The notes: generated by a model not told the origin, from the sequence alone. A stretch of 64,000 nucleotides of DNA from F22 sp963668535 (GCA_963668535.1 OY764867.1:1488001-1552000); one strand, 5' to 3'; counted from the first letter of the stretch, positions 27,107-35,454 are shown. Translations and numbers: made by a program.

Positions 27107-28885
27107 TTAAATAGCTGTTGTCTTTTCTTTAAGCCAGGCAGTTTCTTCGGCTTCGAGAAAAGGACTGAGCTTTTCGAAAACTAACTTGTGATATGTGTTT
27201 AGGTACTTGATTTCCTTATCTGTCATCATGTCTTTTATGATTGGTGTTGTTGAGATCGGGCATAGAGTGAGTGGTTCAAAACCATAAAATTCTCCAAAAT
27301 CTGTAGTCTCTTTGTGCACGCATAATATAAGGTTCTCAATACGAATGCCATGTTTATTTGCTCTGTATAATCCAGGCTCGTCGCTAATAACCATTCCTGG
27401 AACAATACATCCAGGAGTTGGGTTCATACGGATGCTTGGTGGTGTTTCATGTACATTTAGATAATGACCGACTCCATGTCCTGTTCCGTGACCATATTGC
27501 CCACCAATTTCCCAAATGGGGAATCTCGCTAAAGGGTCTAATTGATGTCCAAGAGTCCCTTCAGGAAATTGTGCCATGCTTAAATGTATATGTCCTCGTA
27601 ATACAGCAGTATAATCACGACATTCTTCAGTTGTGAGTGCCCCTAATGGGTATGTACGTGTGATATCTGTTGTTCCCATAGTGTATTGTCCGCCAGAGTC
27701 TACCAGTAAAAAGCTTTTAGGAGATAAGTAGCTATGAGCATCAGGGGTTGCGGTGTAGTGGACAATTGCTCCATTGGTGCCATATCCAGCTATGGTCTCA
27801 AAACTTTCCCCTCGATTACTTTGGTGTGCGCTACGAAGTTGGTATAATTCATTCATAACGTCTAACTCTGTTGTTGGTGTCTCTTCGTTAATGCGATGCT
27901 CTAGCCAGCGTTCAAAACGTACAAGGGCGACTCCGTCGTAAAGCATTGCTTCGCGTAGTCCATCGATTTCTGTTGGATTTTTGATCGCTTTTAGTCGTTC
28001 GATAGGATTAAAGTCTACTGGGGGTACTGGTCCCCAGGTGTCTGCTACGTATCTGTGATCGGCGCAAGGATGAATGGAGTCTGCGTTTTTACAACATGTG
28101 GTTCCGCCTGGTTGACGAAGTCGTGTGAACCAAGCCCAAAAATCAGTTATAATCTCTATATTGTAGGTCTGAAGGTGCTTTTGGATGTCAATGGTGATGC
28201 GGGTTTCGTCTATAATAAGGAATAGTTGTCCGCAGTGTAAGATTGCCTGTGCGTGAAAGACTGGGTTAAAAGGAATATCTTGTGCACGAAGGTTTAATAG
28301 CCAACAAAGTTCGTCTAGCTTATTAATATATAATGTGTCAAACCCTGCTTCTTTGATGAGGCTATATACCTGAGCGATTTTTTCGCTTGGAGATAAGCCG
28401 GCAATGTTGTTGGGGACAATGGTAATGGGACTTGTTGGAGACTTCGGTCTGTTTTCCCATATAGTGTCAATCAGATCATCTGTTTGGATTAAGAAGGGTA
28501 GGCTATCACTCATTTTTAGTGATAACTGTTCTCGGTTTATCCCTATACGTGGAGAGCTTTTTTTGTGCAAACTTTGTACGTATGGAAGAAAGCTAACGGT
28601 CTGACTATCACCTTCTTTCATTAATTGAACCTCCGTGTTATGAAGTTGTTTTTCTGCTTGTAGCCAATAGCGACTGTCTGTCCATAAGAAAGCTTTGTCT
28701 TCAGTTATTAGCATATTGGCAGCGCTACCAGTAAAGCCGGTAAGCCATGCAATGCTTTCCCACCTAGCTGGAAGGTATTCGTTGAAGTGTGAATCGCTAT
28801 GTAGGACAAGATATACATCTAGTCCTGTGTGCCGCATTTCTTTACGAAGGGCATTTAGTCGTTCTTGTATTGTGAGTATTTGCAT
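27107..28885 (-). CDS. Xaa-Pro aminopeptidase (aminopeptidase P family, M24B)
   Basis: The enzyme removes N-terminal residues from peptides with proline at position 2, using two metal ions. From Met at 28885 (MQILTIQERL) it has 592 residues: two N-terminal creatinase-like domains and a C-terminal pita-bread catalytic domain. Metal ligands are visible in LLVDSGGQY, TTDITRTYP, GTGHGVGHYLNVHE, SDEPGLY and GIRIEN. The frame extends to 28918, but a -7 promoter box at 28923-28916 would put that codon at or before the transcript start. Confidence 0.95.
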   Translation of the reverse strand: MQILTIQERLNALRKEMRHTGLDVYLVLHSDSHFNEYLPARWESIAWLTGFTGSAANMLITEDKAFLWTDSRYWLQAEKQLHNTEVQLMKEGDSQTVSFLPYVQSLHKKSSPRIGINREQLSLKMSDSLPFLIQTDDLIDTIWENRPKSPTSPITIVPNNIAGLSPSEKIAQVYSLIKEAGFDTLYINKLDELCWLLNLRAQDIPFNPVFHAQAILHCGQLFLIIDETRITIDIQKHLQTYNIEIITDFWAWFTRLRQPGGTTCCKNADSIHPCADHRYVADTWGPVPPVDFNPIERLKAIKNPTEIDGLREAMLYDGVALVRFERWLEHRINEETPTTELDVMNELYQLRSAHQSNRGESFETIAGYGTNGAIVHYTATPDAHSYLSPKSFLLVDSGGQYTMGTTDITRTYPLGALTTEECRDYTAVLRGHIHLSMAQFPEGTLGHQLDPLARFPIWEIGGQYGHGTGHGVGHYLNVHETPPSIRMNPTPGCIVPGMVISDEPGLYRANKHGIRIENLILCVHKETTDFGEFYGFEPLTLCPISTTPIIKDMMTDKEIKYLNTYHKLVFEKLSPFLEAEETAWLKEKTTAI

Positions 28886-28915
28886 ACTAATAATGGTTTG
28901 AGTGTTTATTTCCTT

Positions 28916-28923
28916 CAAAAGTA
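28916..28923 (-). promoter_or_regulatory. -7 box of the aminopeptidase P gene
   Basis: The minus strand reads TACTTTTG, a match to TAnnTTTG, about 30 bp before the chosen ATG. There is no clear -33 TTTG. Confidence 0.55.
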
Positions 28924-29004
28924 CGACTTTTCTATCAATTACGCTTCTCGTTACGGCGTTTTTTCCTTAAAAACACGTGGTAATGAGAGAAAAAGTAAGA
29001 TTTG

Positions 29005-29036
29005 TTTGGTTGGCCGGTGAATATTGTGTAATTTTG
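29005..29036 (+). promoter_or_regulatory. Bacteroidota-type promoter of rpsU
   Basis: TTTG (29005-29008), 20 bp, then TAATTTTG (29029-29036). The predicted transcript starts roughly 45 nt upstream of the rpsU ATG and may continue through xerC and hpf. Confidence 0.8.
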
Positions 29037-29086
29037 CGGCGCTCAATGTAGAGCATAATATTCACTCATTAAAAACAAAAGAAATA

Positions 29087-29278
29087 ATGATTGTAGTACC
29101 TGTAAAAGAAGGTGAGAACATTGAAAGAGCTTTGAAAAAATTCAAGCGTAAGTTTGAAAAGACTGGCACAGTGAAGGAATTGCGTCGTCGTCAACAATTT
29201 GATAAGCCATCACGTCGTAATCGCCTTAAGATGGAGCACGCTGTATACGTTCAGAAGCTTCAACAAAACGAAGACTAA
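29087..29278 (+). CDS. rpsU: 30S ribosomal protein S21
   Basis: bS21 is a small basic protein near the 3' end of 16S rRNA. It has 63 residues, starting MIVVPVKEGENIERALKKFK. The frame extends 21 codons upstream to 29024, but the promoter lies inside that stretch, so the ATG at 29087 is used. There is no Shine-Dalgarno sequence; the leader before the start is A-rich. It is followed by xerC. Confidence 0.97.
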   Translation: MIVVPVKEGENIERALKKFKRKFEKTGTVKELRRRQQFDKPSRRNRLKMEHAVYVQKLQQNED

Positions 29279-29350
29279 AATTCGTAGATTCCTTTGGGAT
29301 TTTAGAATTCTTTTCTTATATTCGTCACATGATTCGATATTGCGTAGCGT

Positions 29351-30250
29351 ATGAATATGTTAGACGGATTTATAGACTATCTGCAGTTTGAACGGAATTA
29401 CTCGGGAAGTACCGTGAGAAATTACGGGGTTGATCTTCGAGCTTTTGCATGCTTTTTAAATCGCTCGTTTGATGTTCGGGCAGAGATTGATTGGGGGCAT
29501 GTGACAAGTACCGATGTTAACGACTGGATAGCGGAGATGATGGAGGTTGGACTTGCTCCGACAACGATTCGAGCAAAGTTGTGTGCTTTGCGCAGCTTTT
29601 ATCGCTATTTGTTGAAAAGACGACGTGTTGAAGTCGACCCTATGCAACGTGTTGTTGCTCCTAAAAAACCAGTTAGGTTGCCGTCTTTTGTTAAGGAGGC
29701 GGAAATGGATCATCTTTTGGATGCTGTGTCCTTTGGTAAGGGCTTTCAGGCAATTCGTGATAAGTTGATTCTTCAAATGTTTTATATGACAGGTGTGCGA
29801 GTTTCGGAGCTTGTCGGTTTAAAAGATGAAGATGTAGATTTGTTGCGAGGCTCTTTGAGAGTGCTTGGTAAACGGAATAAACAGCGCGATGTTCCCTTTT
29901 CCGAAGAATTAGCTTTGGCTATTTCTCGTTATCGGAACGAACGCAACCGTTTTTTGGATGGCGTTTCGTTGGAGAGTTTTTTTGTGACGGATCGCAAACG
30001 TCCAGCTAATACAAAATTCGTGTACAAGGTAGTTCATTATTGGTTAAGCCAAGTGACTACTGTATCACAGCGAAGTCCGCATGTGCTGAGACATAGTTTC
30101 GCAACAGCCATGCTTAATAATGGGGCGGATTTGGCGTCTGTTCAGGCTCTGCTGGGGCATGAGAGTTTAGCTACAACTCAGATTTATACGCATACGACCT
30201 TTGAAGAGTTGAAAAAAGTGTATAACCAAGCTCACCCGAGGGGCGATTAA
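29351..30250 (+). CDS. xerC: Tyrosine recombinase XerC
   Basis: XerC/XerD recombinases resolve chromosome dimers at dif. The 299-residue protein has an N-terminal SAM-like core-binding domain (about residues 1-90) and a C-terminal catalytic domain. Catalytic residues: Arg150 (GVRVSELVGL), His244 and Arg247 (HVLRHSFATAML), the GHESLATTQIYTH block, and the nucleophile Tyr279. Its place in a conserved housekeeping cluster, with no adjacent att sites or cargo, argues for a Xer protein rather than a mobile-element integrase. Confidence 0.93.
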   Translation: MNMLDGFIDYLQFERNYSGSTVRNYGVDLRAFACFLNRSFDVRAEIDWGHVTSTDVNDWIAEMMEVGLAPTTIRAKLCALRSFYRYLLKRRRVEVDPMQRVVAPKKPVRLPSFVKEAEMDHLLDAVSFGKGFQAIRDKLILQMFYMTGVRVSELVGLKDEDVDLLRGSLRVLGKRNKQRDVPFSEELALAISRYRNERNRFLDGVSLESFFVTDRKRPANTKFVYKVVHYWLSQVTTVSQRSPHVLRHSFATAMLNNGADLASVQALLGHESLATTQIYTHTTFEELKKVYNQAHPRGD

Positions 30251-30269
30251 AATCCAAGGAGGAACGTTT

Positions 30270-30566
30270 ATGATGATTAGAATTCAGTCCATCCACTTTG
30301 ATGCTACGGCACAGTTGCAATCTTTTATCGAAAAGAAGGCTGCAAAGTTGGAAAAGTTTAATGAAGATATACAGAAAGTAGAGGTGTCATTGAAGGTTGT
30401 TAAGCCTGAGACTGCTGAAAATAAGCATGCGGCGATACGCGTGACTATTCCTCATGGTGATCTTTTTGCGGAGAAAGTATGCGATACTTTTGAGGAGGCA
30501 GTAGATCTTTCGTTGGAGGCGTTGGGTAAGCAGTTGGCTAAACACAAAGAAAAGAATAAGAAATAA
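30270..30566 (+). CDS. hpf: Ribosome hibernation-promoting factor (short HPF/RaiA family)
   Basis: The 98-residue protein has the beta-alpha-beta-beta-beta-alpha pattern of HPF/YfiA (IQSIHFDATAQLQSFIEKK, then EVSLKVVKPETAENKHAA) and no C-terminal dimerisation domain, so it is the short form. It binds the decoding region of idle ribosomes. An unusually strong Shine-Dalgarno AAGGAGG lies 7 nt before the ATG, whereas rpsU and xerC just upstream have none. Start may be the first or second of two adjacent Met codons. Confidence 0.93.
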   Translation: MMIRIQSIHFDATAQLQSFIEKKAAKLEKFNEDIQKVEVSLKVVKPETAENKHAAIRVTIPHGDLFAEKVCDTFEEAVDLSLEALGKQLAKHKEKNKK

Positions 30567-30586
30567 GTAAAAAAAACCAACTAAAT

Positions 30587-30617
30587 TTTGTTGGATGATA
30601 TAATATTGCTATATTTG
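30587..30617 (+). promoter_or_regulatory. Promoter of the tRNA-tuf-secE-nusG cluster
   Basis: TTTG (30587-30590), 19 bp, then TATATTTG (30610-30617): a full consensus match. The next downstream elements are a structured leader and four tRNA genes, followed by tuf. Confidence 0.85.
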
Positions 30618-30619
30618 CG

Positions 30620-30704
30620 CCCGCTTACAGTAGGCTGACTGGGTTTGAAGTCTTGCTAGTCTAAGGTAAGCGGGTGCTTATAAGCATCTAAGCGACTAAG
30701 TCGC
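30620..30704 (+). other. Structured leader before the tRNA cluster
   Basis: CCCGCTTAC (30620-30628) pairs with GTAAGCGGG (30666-30674), enclosing a 37-nt region that can form an inner GACT/AGTC stem. Two small hairpins follow: TGCTTATAAGCA (30675-30686) and GCGAC-TAA-GTCGC (30692-30704). This lies between the predicted promoter and the first mature tRNA, so it is probably the 5' leader removed by RNase P. No known RNA family was recognised. Confidence 0.45.
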
Positions 30705-30709
30705 ATTTT

Positions 30710-30783
30710 GCCTCTTTAGCTCAGTTGGCCAGAGCACGTGATTTGTAATCTCGGGGTCGTTGGTTCGAATCCGACAAGAGGCT
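30710..30783 (+). tRNA. tRNA-Thr (anticodon TGT)
   Basis: Acceptor arms GCCTCTT and AAGAGGC pair; the anticodon loop is TTTGTAA; the T-loop TTCGAAT is present. The anticodon stem holds one T-T mismatch. No CCA is encoded. Confidence 0.97.
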
Positions 30784-30840
30784 CAAAAGTGAATCTTTAT
30801 GATCGCTTTGTATACCATAAATGTTGTGTCATGTGCACAT

Positions 30841-30923
30841 GGGCGAATACCAGAGTGGCCAAATGGGGCAGACTGTAAATCTGCTGTCTTTCGACTTCGG
30901 TGGTTCGAATCCATCTTCGCCCA
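30841..30923 (+). tRNA. tRNA-Tyr (anticodon GTA)
   Basis: Acceptor arms GGGCGAA and TTCGCCC pair. The anticodon loop is CTGTAAA and a long class II variable arm follows, as expected for bacterial tRNA-Tyr. The discriminator is A. No CCA is encoded. Confidence 0.97.
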
Positions 30924-30969
30924 CTCAAACACTGTCGCGAGTTTGAAACTCTGACAGCAAGATTATTTT

Positions 30970-31042
30970 GCGGAAGTAGCTCAGTTGATAGAGCATCAGC
31001 CTTCCAAGCTGAGGGTCGCGGGTTTGAGCCCCGTCTTCCGCT
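30970..31042 (+). tRNA. tRNA-Gly (anticodon TCC)
   Basis: Acceptor arms GCGGAAG and CTTCCGC pair. The anticodon loop is CTTCCAA with stem CAGC/GCTG. The discriminator is T. No CCA is encoded. Confidence 0.97.
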
Positions 31043-31047
31043 CTTTT

Positions 31048-31119
<72 letters not shown>

Positions 31120-31166
31120 CTTTAAAAAAAGAAAGCTGATTATTAATCAAATAAATAACAAAAGCT

Positions 31167-32354
31167 ATGGCTAAAGAACATTTCGAACGTACCAAGCCAC
31201 ACGTGAATATTGGTACAATTGGTCACGTTGACCACGGTAAAACAACTTTGACTGCTGCTATCACTGAGGTACTAGCGAAGAAGGGTCTGTCTGAAAAGAA
31301 GAACTTTGATCAGATTGATAACGCTCCTGAAGAAAAAGAGCGTGGTATCACTATCAATACTTCACACGTTGAGTACGAAACAGAAAAGCGTCACTATGCG
31401 CACGTTGACTGTCCTGGACACGCCGATTATGTAAAGAATATGGTAACTGGTGCTGCTCAAATGGATGGTGCTATCATCGTATGTGCTGCAACGGATGGCC
31501 CTATGCCTCAAACACGTGAGCATATCCTTCTAGCTCGTCAGGTAAATGTGCCTAAGCTAGTTGTGTTCTTGAACAAGTGTGATATGGTTGATGATGAAGA
31601 AATGCTTGAGCTAGTTGAAATGGAGATGCGTGAGCTTCTTGATTTCTACGAATTCGATGGCGACAATACTCCATTCATCCGTGGTTCTGCTCTAGGTGCA
31701 CTTAACGGTGTAGCTGAGTGGGAAGATAAGATTATGGAACTTATGGATGCTGTTGATACTTGGATTCCACTTCCTCCACGTGATACTGATAAACCATTCT
31801 TGATGCCTATCGAAGATGTATTCTCTATTACTGGTCGTGGTACTGTTGCAACAGGTCGTATCGAAGCTGGTATTGTAAAAACTGGTGAAGCAGTTGATAT
31901 CATTGGTCTTGGTGCTGAAAAGCTATCTTCTACTATTACAGGTGTAGAGATGTTCCGTAAGATTCTTGACGAAGGTGAAGCTGGTGATAACGTTGGTCTA
32001 CTTCTTCGTGGTATCGATAAGAATGAAATCAAGCGTGGTATGGTAATTTGCCACCCTGGTAAAATTACTCCTCACACAACATTCAAAGCTTCAGTGTATA
32101 TCTTGAAGAAAGAAGAAGGTGGTCGTCATACTCCATTCGGAAACAAGTATCGTCCTCAGTTCTACCTACGTACTATGGACTGTACAGGTGAAATTACACT
32201 AGAAGATGGTGTTAACATGGTAATGCCTGGTGATAACATCACTATCACTGTTAAGCTTATCTACCCAGTAGCACTTAATGTTGGTCTTCGTTTCGCTATC
32301 CGTGAAGGTGGACGTACAGTTGGTGCAGGTCAGGTAACTGAGCTTATCGACTAA
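31167..32354 (+). CDS. tuf: Elongation factor Tu
   Basis: EF-Tu carries aminoacyl-tRNA to the ribosomal A site as a GTP complex. The 395-residue protein has G1 GHVDHGKTT near residue 19, the effector stretch KERGITINTSHVEY, G3 DCPGHADYVKNM, and G4 NKCDMVDD; domains 2 and 3 are complete. The codons are strongly biased, as expected for a highly expressed gene. It lies between the tRNA-Thr(GGT) and tRNA-Trp genes, a common arrangement in Bacteroidales. Confidence 0.99.
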   Translation: MAKEHFERTKPHVNIGTIGHVDHGKTTLTAAITEVLAKKGLSEKKNFDQIDNAPEEKERGITINTSHVEYETEKRHYAHVDCPGHADYVKNMVTGAAQMDGAIIVCAATDGPMPQTREHILLARQVNVPKLVVFLNKCDMVDDEEMLELVEMEMRELLDFYEFDGDNTPFIRGSALGALNGVAEWEDKIMELMDAVDTWIPLPPRDTDKPFLMPIEDVFSITGRGTVATGRIEAGIVKTGEAVDIIGLGAEKLSSTITGVEMFRKILDEGEAGDNVGLLLRGIDKNEIKRGMVICHPGKITPHTTFKASVYILKKEEGGRHTPFGNKYRPQFYLRTMDCTGEITLEDGVNMVMPGDNITITVKLIYPVALNVGLRFAIREGGRTVGAGQVTELID

Positions 32355-32384
32355 TTCTGTAAAGAATAAACCAAAAATAAATAG

Positions 32385-32412
32385 AGTCAGTCCTCTAGCG
32401 GGGGCTGACTTT
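32385..32412 (+). terminator. Hairpin between tuf and tRNA-Trp
   Basis: AGTCAGTCC (32385-32393) pairs with GGGCTGACT (32402-32410) with one T-G wobble, followed by only TT. It may reduce readthrough into tRNA-Trp/secE or act as a processing signal. Confidence 0.5.
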
Positions 32413-32416
32413 ATAC

Positions 32417-32489
32417 ACGGGAATAGCTCAGTTGGTAGAGCACCGGTCTCCAAAACCGGGTGTCGGGAGTTCGAGCCTCTCTTCCCGTG
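32417..32489 (+). tRNA. tRNA-Trp (anticodon CCA)
   Basis: Acceptor arms ACGGGAA and TTCCCGT pair. The anticodon loop is CTCCAAA on stem CCGGT/ACCGG. The discriminator is G, as in other bacterial tRNA-Trp. The 3' CCA is not encoded. secE starts only 21 nt later. Confidence 0.97.
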
Positions 32490-32510
32490 CAAACATTTAT
32501 TGTATACGAT

Positions 32511-32702
32511 ATGGAGAAACTAATATCTTATTGCAAATCGTCTTATGACGAGCTTGTTCATAAAGTGACTTGGCCCACAGTAGCCGAATTGGCTAACAGC
32601 GCAGTGGTAGTACTGTATGCTTCCCTACTTATTGCGTGTGTTGTGTTTGTGATGGACTTTTGCTTTAAGCATTTGATGCAGGATTTAATTTATCTACATT
32701 AA
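32511..32702 (+). CDS. secE: Protein translocase subunit SecE
   Basis: SecE is the small clamp subunit of the SecYEG channel. The 63-residue protein has an amphipathic helix (SYDELVHKVTWPTVAELANS) and one transmembrane helix (about residues 36-55). The conserved KVTWP turn is visible. Upstream codons in the same frame overlap tRNA-Trp, so the ATG at 32511 is the only sensible start. nusG follows 11 bp later. Confidence 0.96.
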   Translation: MEKLISYCKSSYDELVHKVTWPTVAELANSAVVVLYASLLIACVVFVMDFCFKHLMQDLIYLH

Positions 32703-32713
32703 TTAATTTAATT

Positions 32714-33259
32714 ATGGCAGAACTAGTAATGAAGTGGTACGTTTTACGTGCAGTCAGTGGAAAAGAACATAAAGCGAAAGAATTGATAGATACAGACATC
32801 AAGAATGGTGTATATCAAGATTTTGTATCGCAAGTGTTGATCCCGACTGAAAAATATGTTAGCGTTGTTAACGGAAAAAAAGTCGTAAAAGAACGTTCAA
32901 CCCTTCCTGGTTATGTCTTGATAGAGTGTGCCCTAGTAGGAGAAGTCTCTCATGCTTTGACCAATACAAATAATGTAATTGGTTTTTTGGGCGGAAGAAA
33001 TCCTGTGCCATTGCGTAAGAGCGAAGTAGATCGCATGCTTGGTGCAACCACTGCACACGATGACGTTGTAATGGAAGATTCTGTTGAAATTCCTTATTTG
33101 GTCGGTGAAACCGTTAAGGTTGCAGATGGTCCTTTTAGCGGATTTAGTGGTGTTGTGCAAGAGGTCAACCCTGAGAAGAAAAAACTCAAGGTGATGGTTA
33201 AGATTTTTGAGCGTAAAACTCCGCTCGAACTCGACTTTATGCAAGTTGAAAAGGAATAG
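32714..33259 (+). CDS. nusG: Transcription termination/antitermination factor NusG
   Basis: NusG binds RNA polymerase and links it to Rho and to the ribosome. The 181-residue protein has the NGN domain (KWYVLRAVSGKEHKAKELI, then LPGYVLIE) and a C-terminal KOW domain (GETVKVADGPFSGFSGVVQE). Start could be the first Met or the one six codons later. It is placed between secE and rplK, the standard order. Confidence 0.97.
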   Translation: MAELVMKWYVLRAVSGKEHKAKELIDTDIKNGVYQDFVSQVLIPTEKYVSVVNGKKVVKERSTLPGYVLIECALVGEVSHALTNTNNVIGFLGGRNPVPLRKSEVDRMLGATTAHDDVVMEDSVEIPYLVGETVKVADGPFSGFSGVVQEVNPEKKKLKVMVKIFERKTPLELDFMQVEKE

Positions 33260-33317
33260 TGTAGGTGTTACGCTATACTATTGCTTTTGTGTGTTACATA
33301 TATAAATAATAAAGAAA

Positions 33318-33761
33318 ATGGCTAAAGAAGTTGCTGGACTAATCAAACTACAGATTAAAGGTGGCGCAGCTAATCCATCTCCTCCAGTAGGACCTGCTCT
33401 AGGTTCTAAAGGGGTGAATATTATGGATTTCTGTAAGCAATTTAATGCCAGAACTCAAGACAAGGCTGGTAAGGTACTTCCTGTTATCATTACTGTTTAT
33501 GCTGATAAGTCTTTTGATTTTATCATTAAGACTCCTCCAGTTGCAGTACAGCTTAAAGAAGCTGCTAAGTTGAAAAGCGGATCTGCTGAACCTAACCGTA
33601 AGAAGGTAGCTGAAATCACTTGGGATCAGGTAAAAGAAATTGCTGAGGTTAAAATGCCTGACTTGAACTGTTTTACGGTTGAGTCTGCTATGCGCATGGT
33701 AGCTGGTACAGCTAGAAGTATGGGTATCACTGTTAAAGGTGAATTCCCTGGTAATAATTAA
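33318..33761 (+). CDS. rplK: 50S ribosomal protein L11
   Basis: uL11 forms the base of the L7/L12 stalk with 23S rRNA. The 147-residue protein has the proline-rich NPSPPVGPALGSKGVNIMDFC near residue 20 and the C-terminal rRNA-binding domain ending ARSMGITVKG. rplA follows 15 bp later. Confidence 0.98.
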   Translation: MAKEVAGLIKLQIKGGAANPSPPVGPALGSKGVNIMDFCKQFNARTQDKAGKVLPVIITVYADKSFDFIIKTPPVAVQLKEAAKLKSGSAEPNRKKVAEITWDQVKEIAEVKMPDLNCFTVESAMRMVAGTARSMGITVKGEFPGNN

Positions 33762-33776
33762 TAAGTTTCAATTGGA

Positions 33777-34475
33777 ATGAGTAAACTGACAAAGAATCAA
33801 AAGTTGGCAGCTGAGAAAATTGAAGCAGGGAAAGTATACTCACTGAAGGAGGCATCGCAGCTAGTAAAAGAAATTTCTTTTACAAAGTTTGACGCTTCTC
33901 TTGATATCGACGTACGTTTGGGTGTAGATCCACGTAAGGCGAATCAGATGGTGCGCGGTGTTGTTTCACTACCTCACGGAACTGGTAAGACAGTTCGTGT
34001 TTTGGTGTTATGTACTCCTGATGCTGAAGCTGCTGCAAAAGAAGCTGGTGCCGACTATGTTGGTCTAGACGAATATATTGAAAAGATCAAAGGTGGATGG
34101 ACCGATGTTGATGTAATTATCACAATGCCATCTATCATGGGTAAGATCGGTGCTTTAGGTCGTGTGCTAGGTCCTCGCGGATTGATGCCTAACCCTAAGA
34201 GTGGTACCGTTACTATGGATGTTGCAAAAGCAGTAAAAGAAGTAAAGCAAGGAAAAATTGACTTTAAGGTAGATAAGAGCGGTATCGTTCACACCTCTAT
34301 CGGTAAAGTGTCTTTCACTGCAGAACAAATTGCTGATAACACGAAGACTTTTATTGATACAATCAATAAACTACGTCCAACTGCTGCTAAAGGTACATAT
34401 ATCAAGAGTATTTTCCTTTCAAGTACAATGAGTAAGGGTATCAAACTTGACCCTAAATCAATTGACGAAGTATAA
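33777..34475 (+). CDS. rplA: 50S ribosomal protein L1
   Basis: uL1 forms the mobile L1 stalk involved in E-site tRNA release. The 232-residue protein shows the family signature region GRVLGPRGLMPNPKSGTVT near residue 125. In many bacteria L1 represses its own operon by binding the rplK leader; no such site is claimed here. Confidence 0.98.
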   Translation: MSKLTKNQKLAAEKIEAGKVYSLKEASQLVKEISFTKFDASLDIDVRLGVDPRKANQMVRGVVSLPHGTGKTVRVLVLCTPDAEAAAKEAGADYVGLDEYIEKIKGGWTDVDVIITMPSIMGKIGALGRVLGPRGLMPNPKSGTVTMDVAKAVKEVKQGKIDFKVDKSGIVHTSIGKVSFTAEQIADNTKTFIDTINKLRPTAAKGTYIKSIFLSSTMSKGIKLDPKSIDEV

Positions 34476-34492
34476 ATAACGGAGGTTCAAAA

Positions 34493-35014
34493 ATGAGAAA
34501 GGAAGATAAAGTAACAAATATTGAGCAGCTAACTGCTACACTAAGTGAATATCCACACTTCTATCTAGTCGATATGACAGCTATGAATGCTGAGAAAACT
34601 AGTGCGTTTCGTCGTGCGTGTTTTGATGCAAACATTAAGCTAGTGGTCGTAAAGAACACTATGTTTCGTATCGCATTAGAAAATCTAGAAGGTGTAGATT
34701 TCTCAGAGATGTATACTGCCCTAAAAGGAAACACTGCTGTTATGTTTAGCGAGGTTGCTAACGTCCCAGCTAAGATCCTTAAAGATAAAGCGGTAGAAGG
34801 CATCCCTGCGCTTAAAGCAGCATACGCTGAAGAGGGTATCTATGTAGGTCCAGAACACATGGAGGCTCTTAAAGCTATCAAGAGTAAGGATGAGGTTATT
34901 GCAGAGATCGTGGCACTTCTACAATCTCCAGCGAAGAACGTTATTTCTTCTCTTACATCTGGTGGAAACACCCTTCACGGATTGCTTGATGCTATCGGTG
35001 AGAAAAACGCTTAA
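34493..35014 (+). CDS. rplJ: 50S ribosomal protein L10
   Basis: uL10 anchors the L7/L12 dimers to the ribosome. The 173-residue protein starts MRKEDKVTNIEQLTATLSEY and contains VVKNTMFRIALE. A Shine-Dalgarno-like GGAGG lies 9 nt before the ATG, one of the few clear ones in the window. Confidence 0.97.
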   Translation: MRKEDKVTNIEQLTATLSEYPHFYLVDMTAMNAEKTSAFRRACFDANIKLVVVKNTMFRIALENLEGVDFSEMYTALKGNTAVMFSEVANVPAKILKDKAVEGIPALKAAYAEEGIYVGPEHMEALKAIKSKDEVIAEIVALLQSPAKNVISSLTSGGNTLHGLLDAIGEKNA

Positions 35015-35054
35015 TTATCAGTATCGTATAATAACAAATTAAACAATAAACAAA

Positions 35055-35429
35055 ATGGCAGATTTGAAAGATTTTGCAGAACAACTAGTGAACTTGACAG
35101 TTAAGGAAGTTAACGAACTAGCTACAATCCTTAAAGAAGAGTATGGTATTGAACCAGCAGCAGCTGCAGTAGCAGTAGCAGCAGGTCCTGCAGCTGGCGG
35201 TGACGCAGCTGAAGAAAAGTCTTCTTTCGACGTGATTTTGAAGTCAGCAGGTAGTGCTAAACTTCAAGTAGTGAAGGCAGTTAAGGAAGTTTGTGGTCTT
35301 GGTCTTAAAGACGCAAAAGAACTAGTAGACAACGCTCCTAAGGCAGTAAAAGAAGGTCTTGCTAAGGACGAAGCTGAAAACCTTAAGAAGGCACTTGAAG
35401 AAGCTGGAGCAGAAGTTGAGCTTAAGTAA
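35055..35429 (+). CDS. rplL: 50S ribosomal protein L7/L12
   Basis: bL12 is the multicopy stalk protein that recruits translational GTPases. The 124-residue protein has an N-terminal dimerisation domain, an Ala/Gly-rich hinge (VAVAAGPAAGGDAAEEK, about residues 37-53), and the C-terminal domain with GLGLKDAKELVDNAP. A terminator-like hairpin separates it from rpoB. Confidence 0.99.
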   Translation: MADLKDFAEQLVNLTVKEVNELATILKEEYGIEPAAAAVAVAAGPAAGGDAAEEKSSFDVILKSAGSAKLQVVKAVKEVCGLGLKDAKELVDNAPKAVKEGLAKDEAENLKKALEEAGAEVELK

Positions 35430-35454
35430 CAAACAACCTGCTTAGTCAGGTATC

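Noticed and set aside
29351..30250. Integrase of a mobile element inserted near tRNA genes
   Set aside because: The tyrosine recombinase is in the conserved rpsU-xerC-hpf cluster, transcribed towards tuf, with no direct repeats of tRNA ends, cargo genes or compositional change; XerC is the simpler reading.
30620..30674. Possible tRNA pseudogene before tRNA-Thr(TGT)
   Set aside because: The closing stem looks like an acceptor arm, but the element is only 55 nt and lacks a T-loop and anticodon arm.
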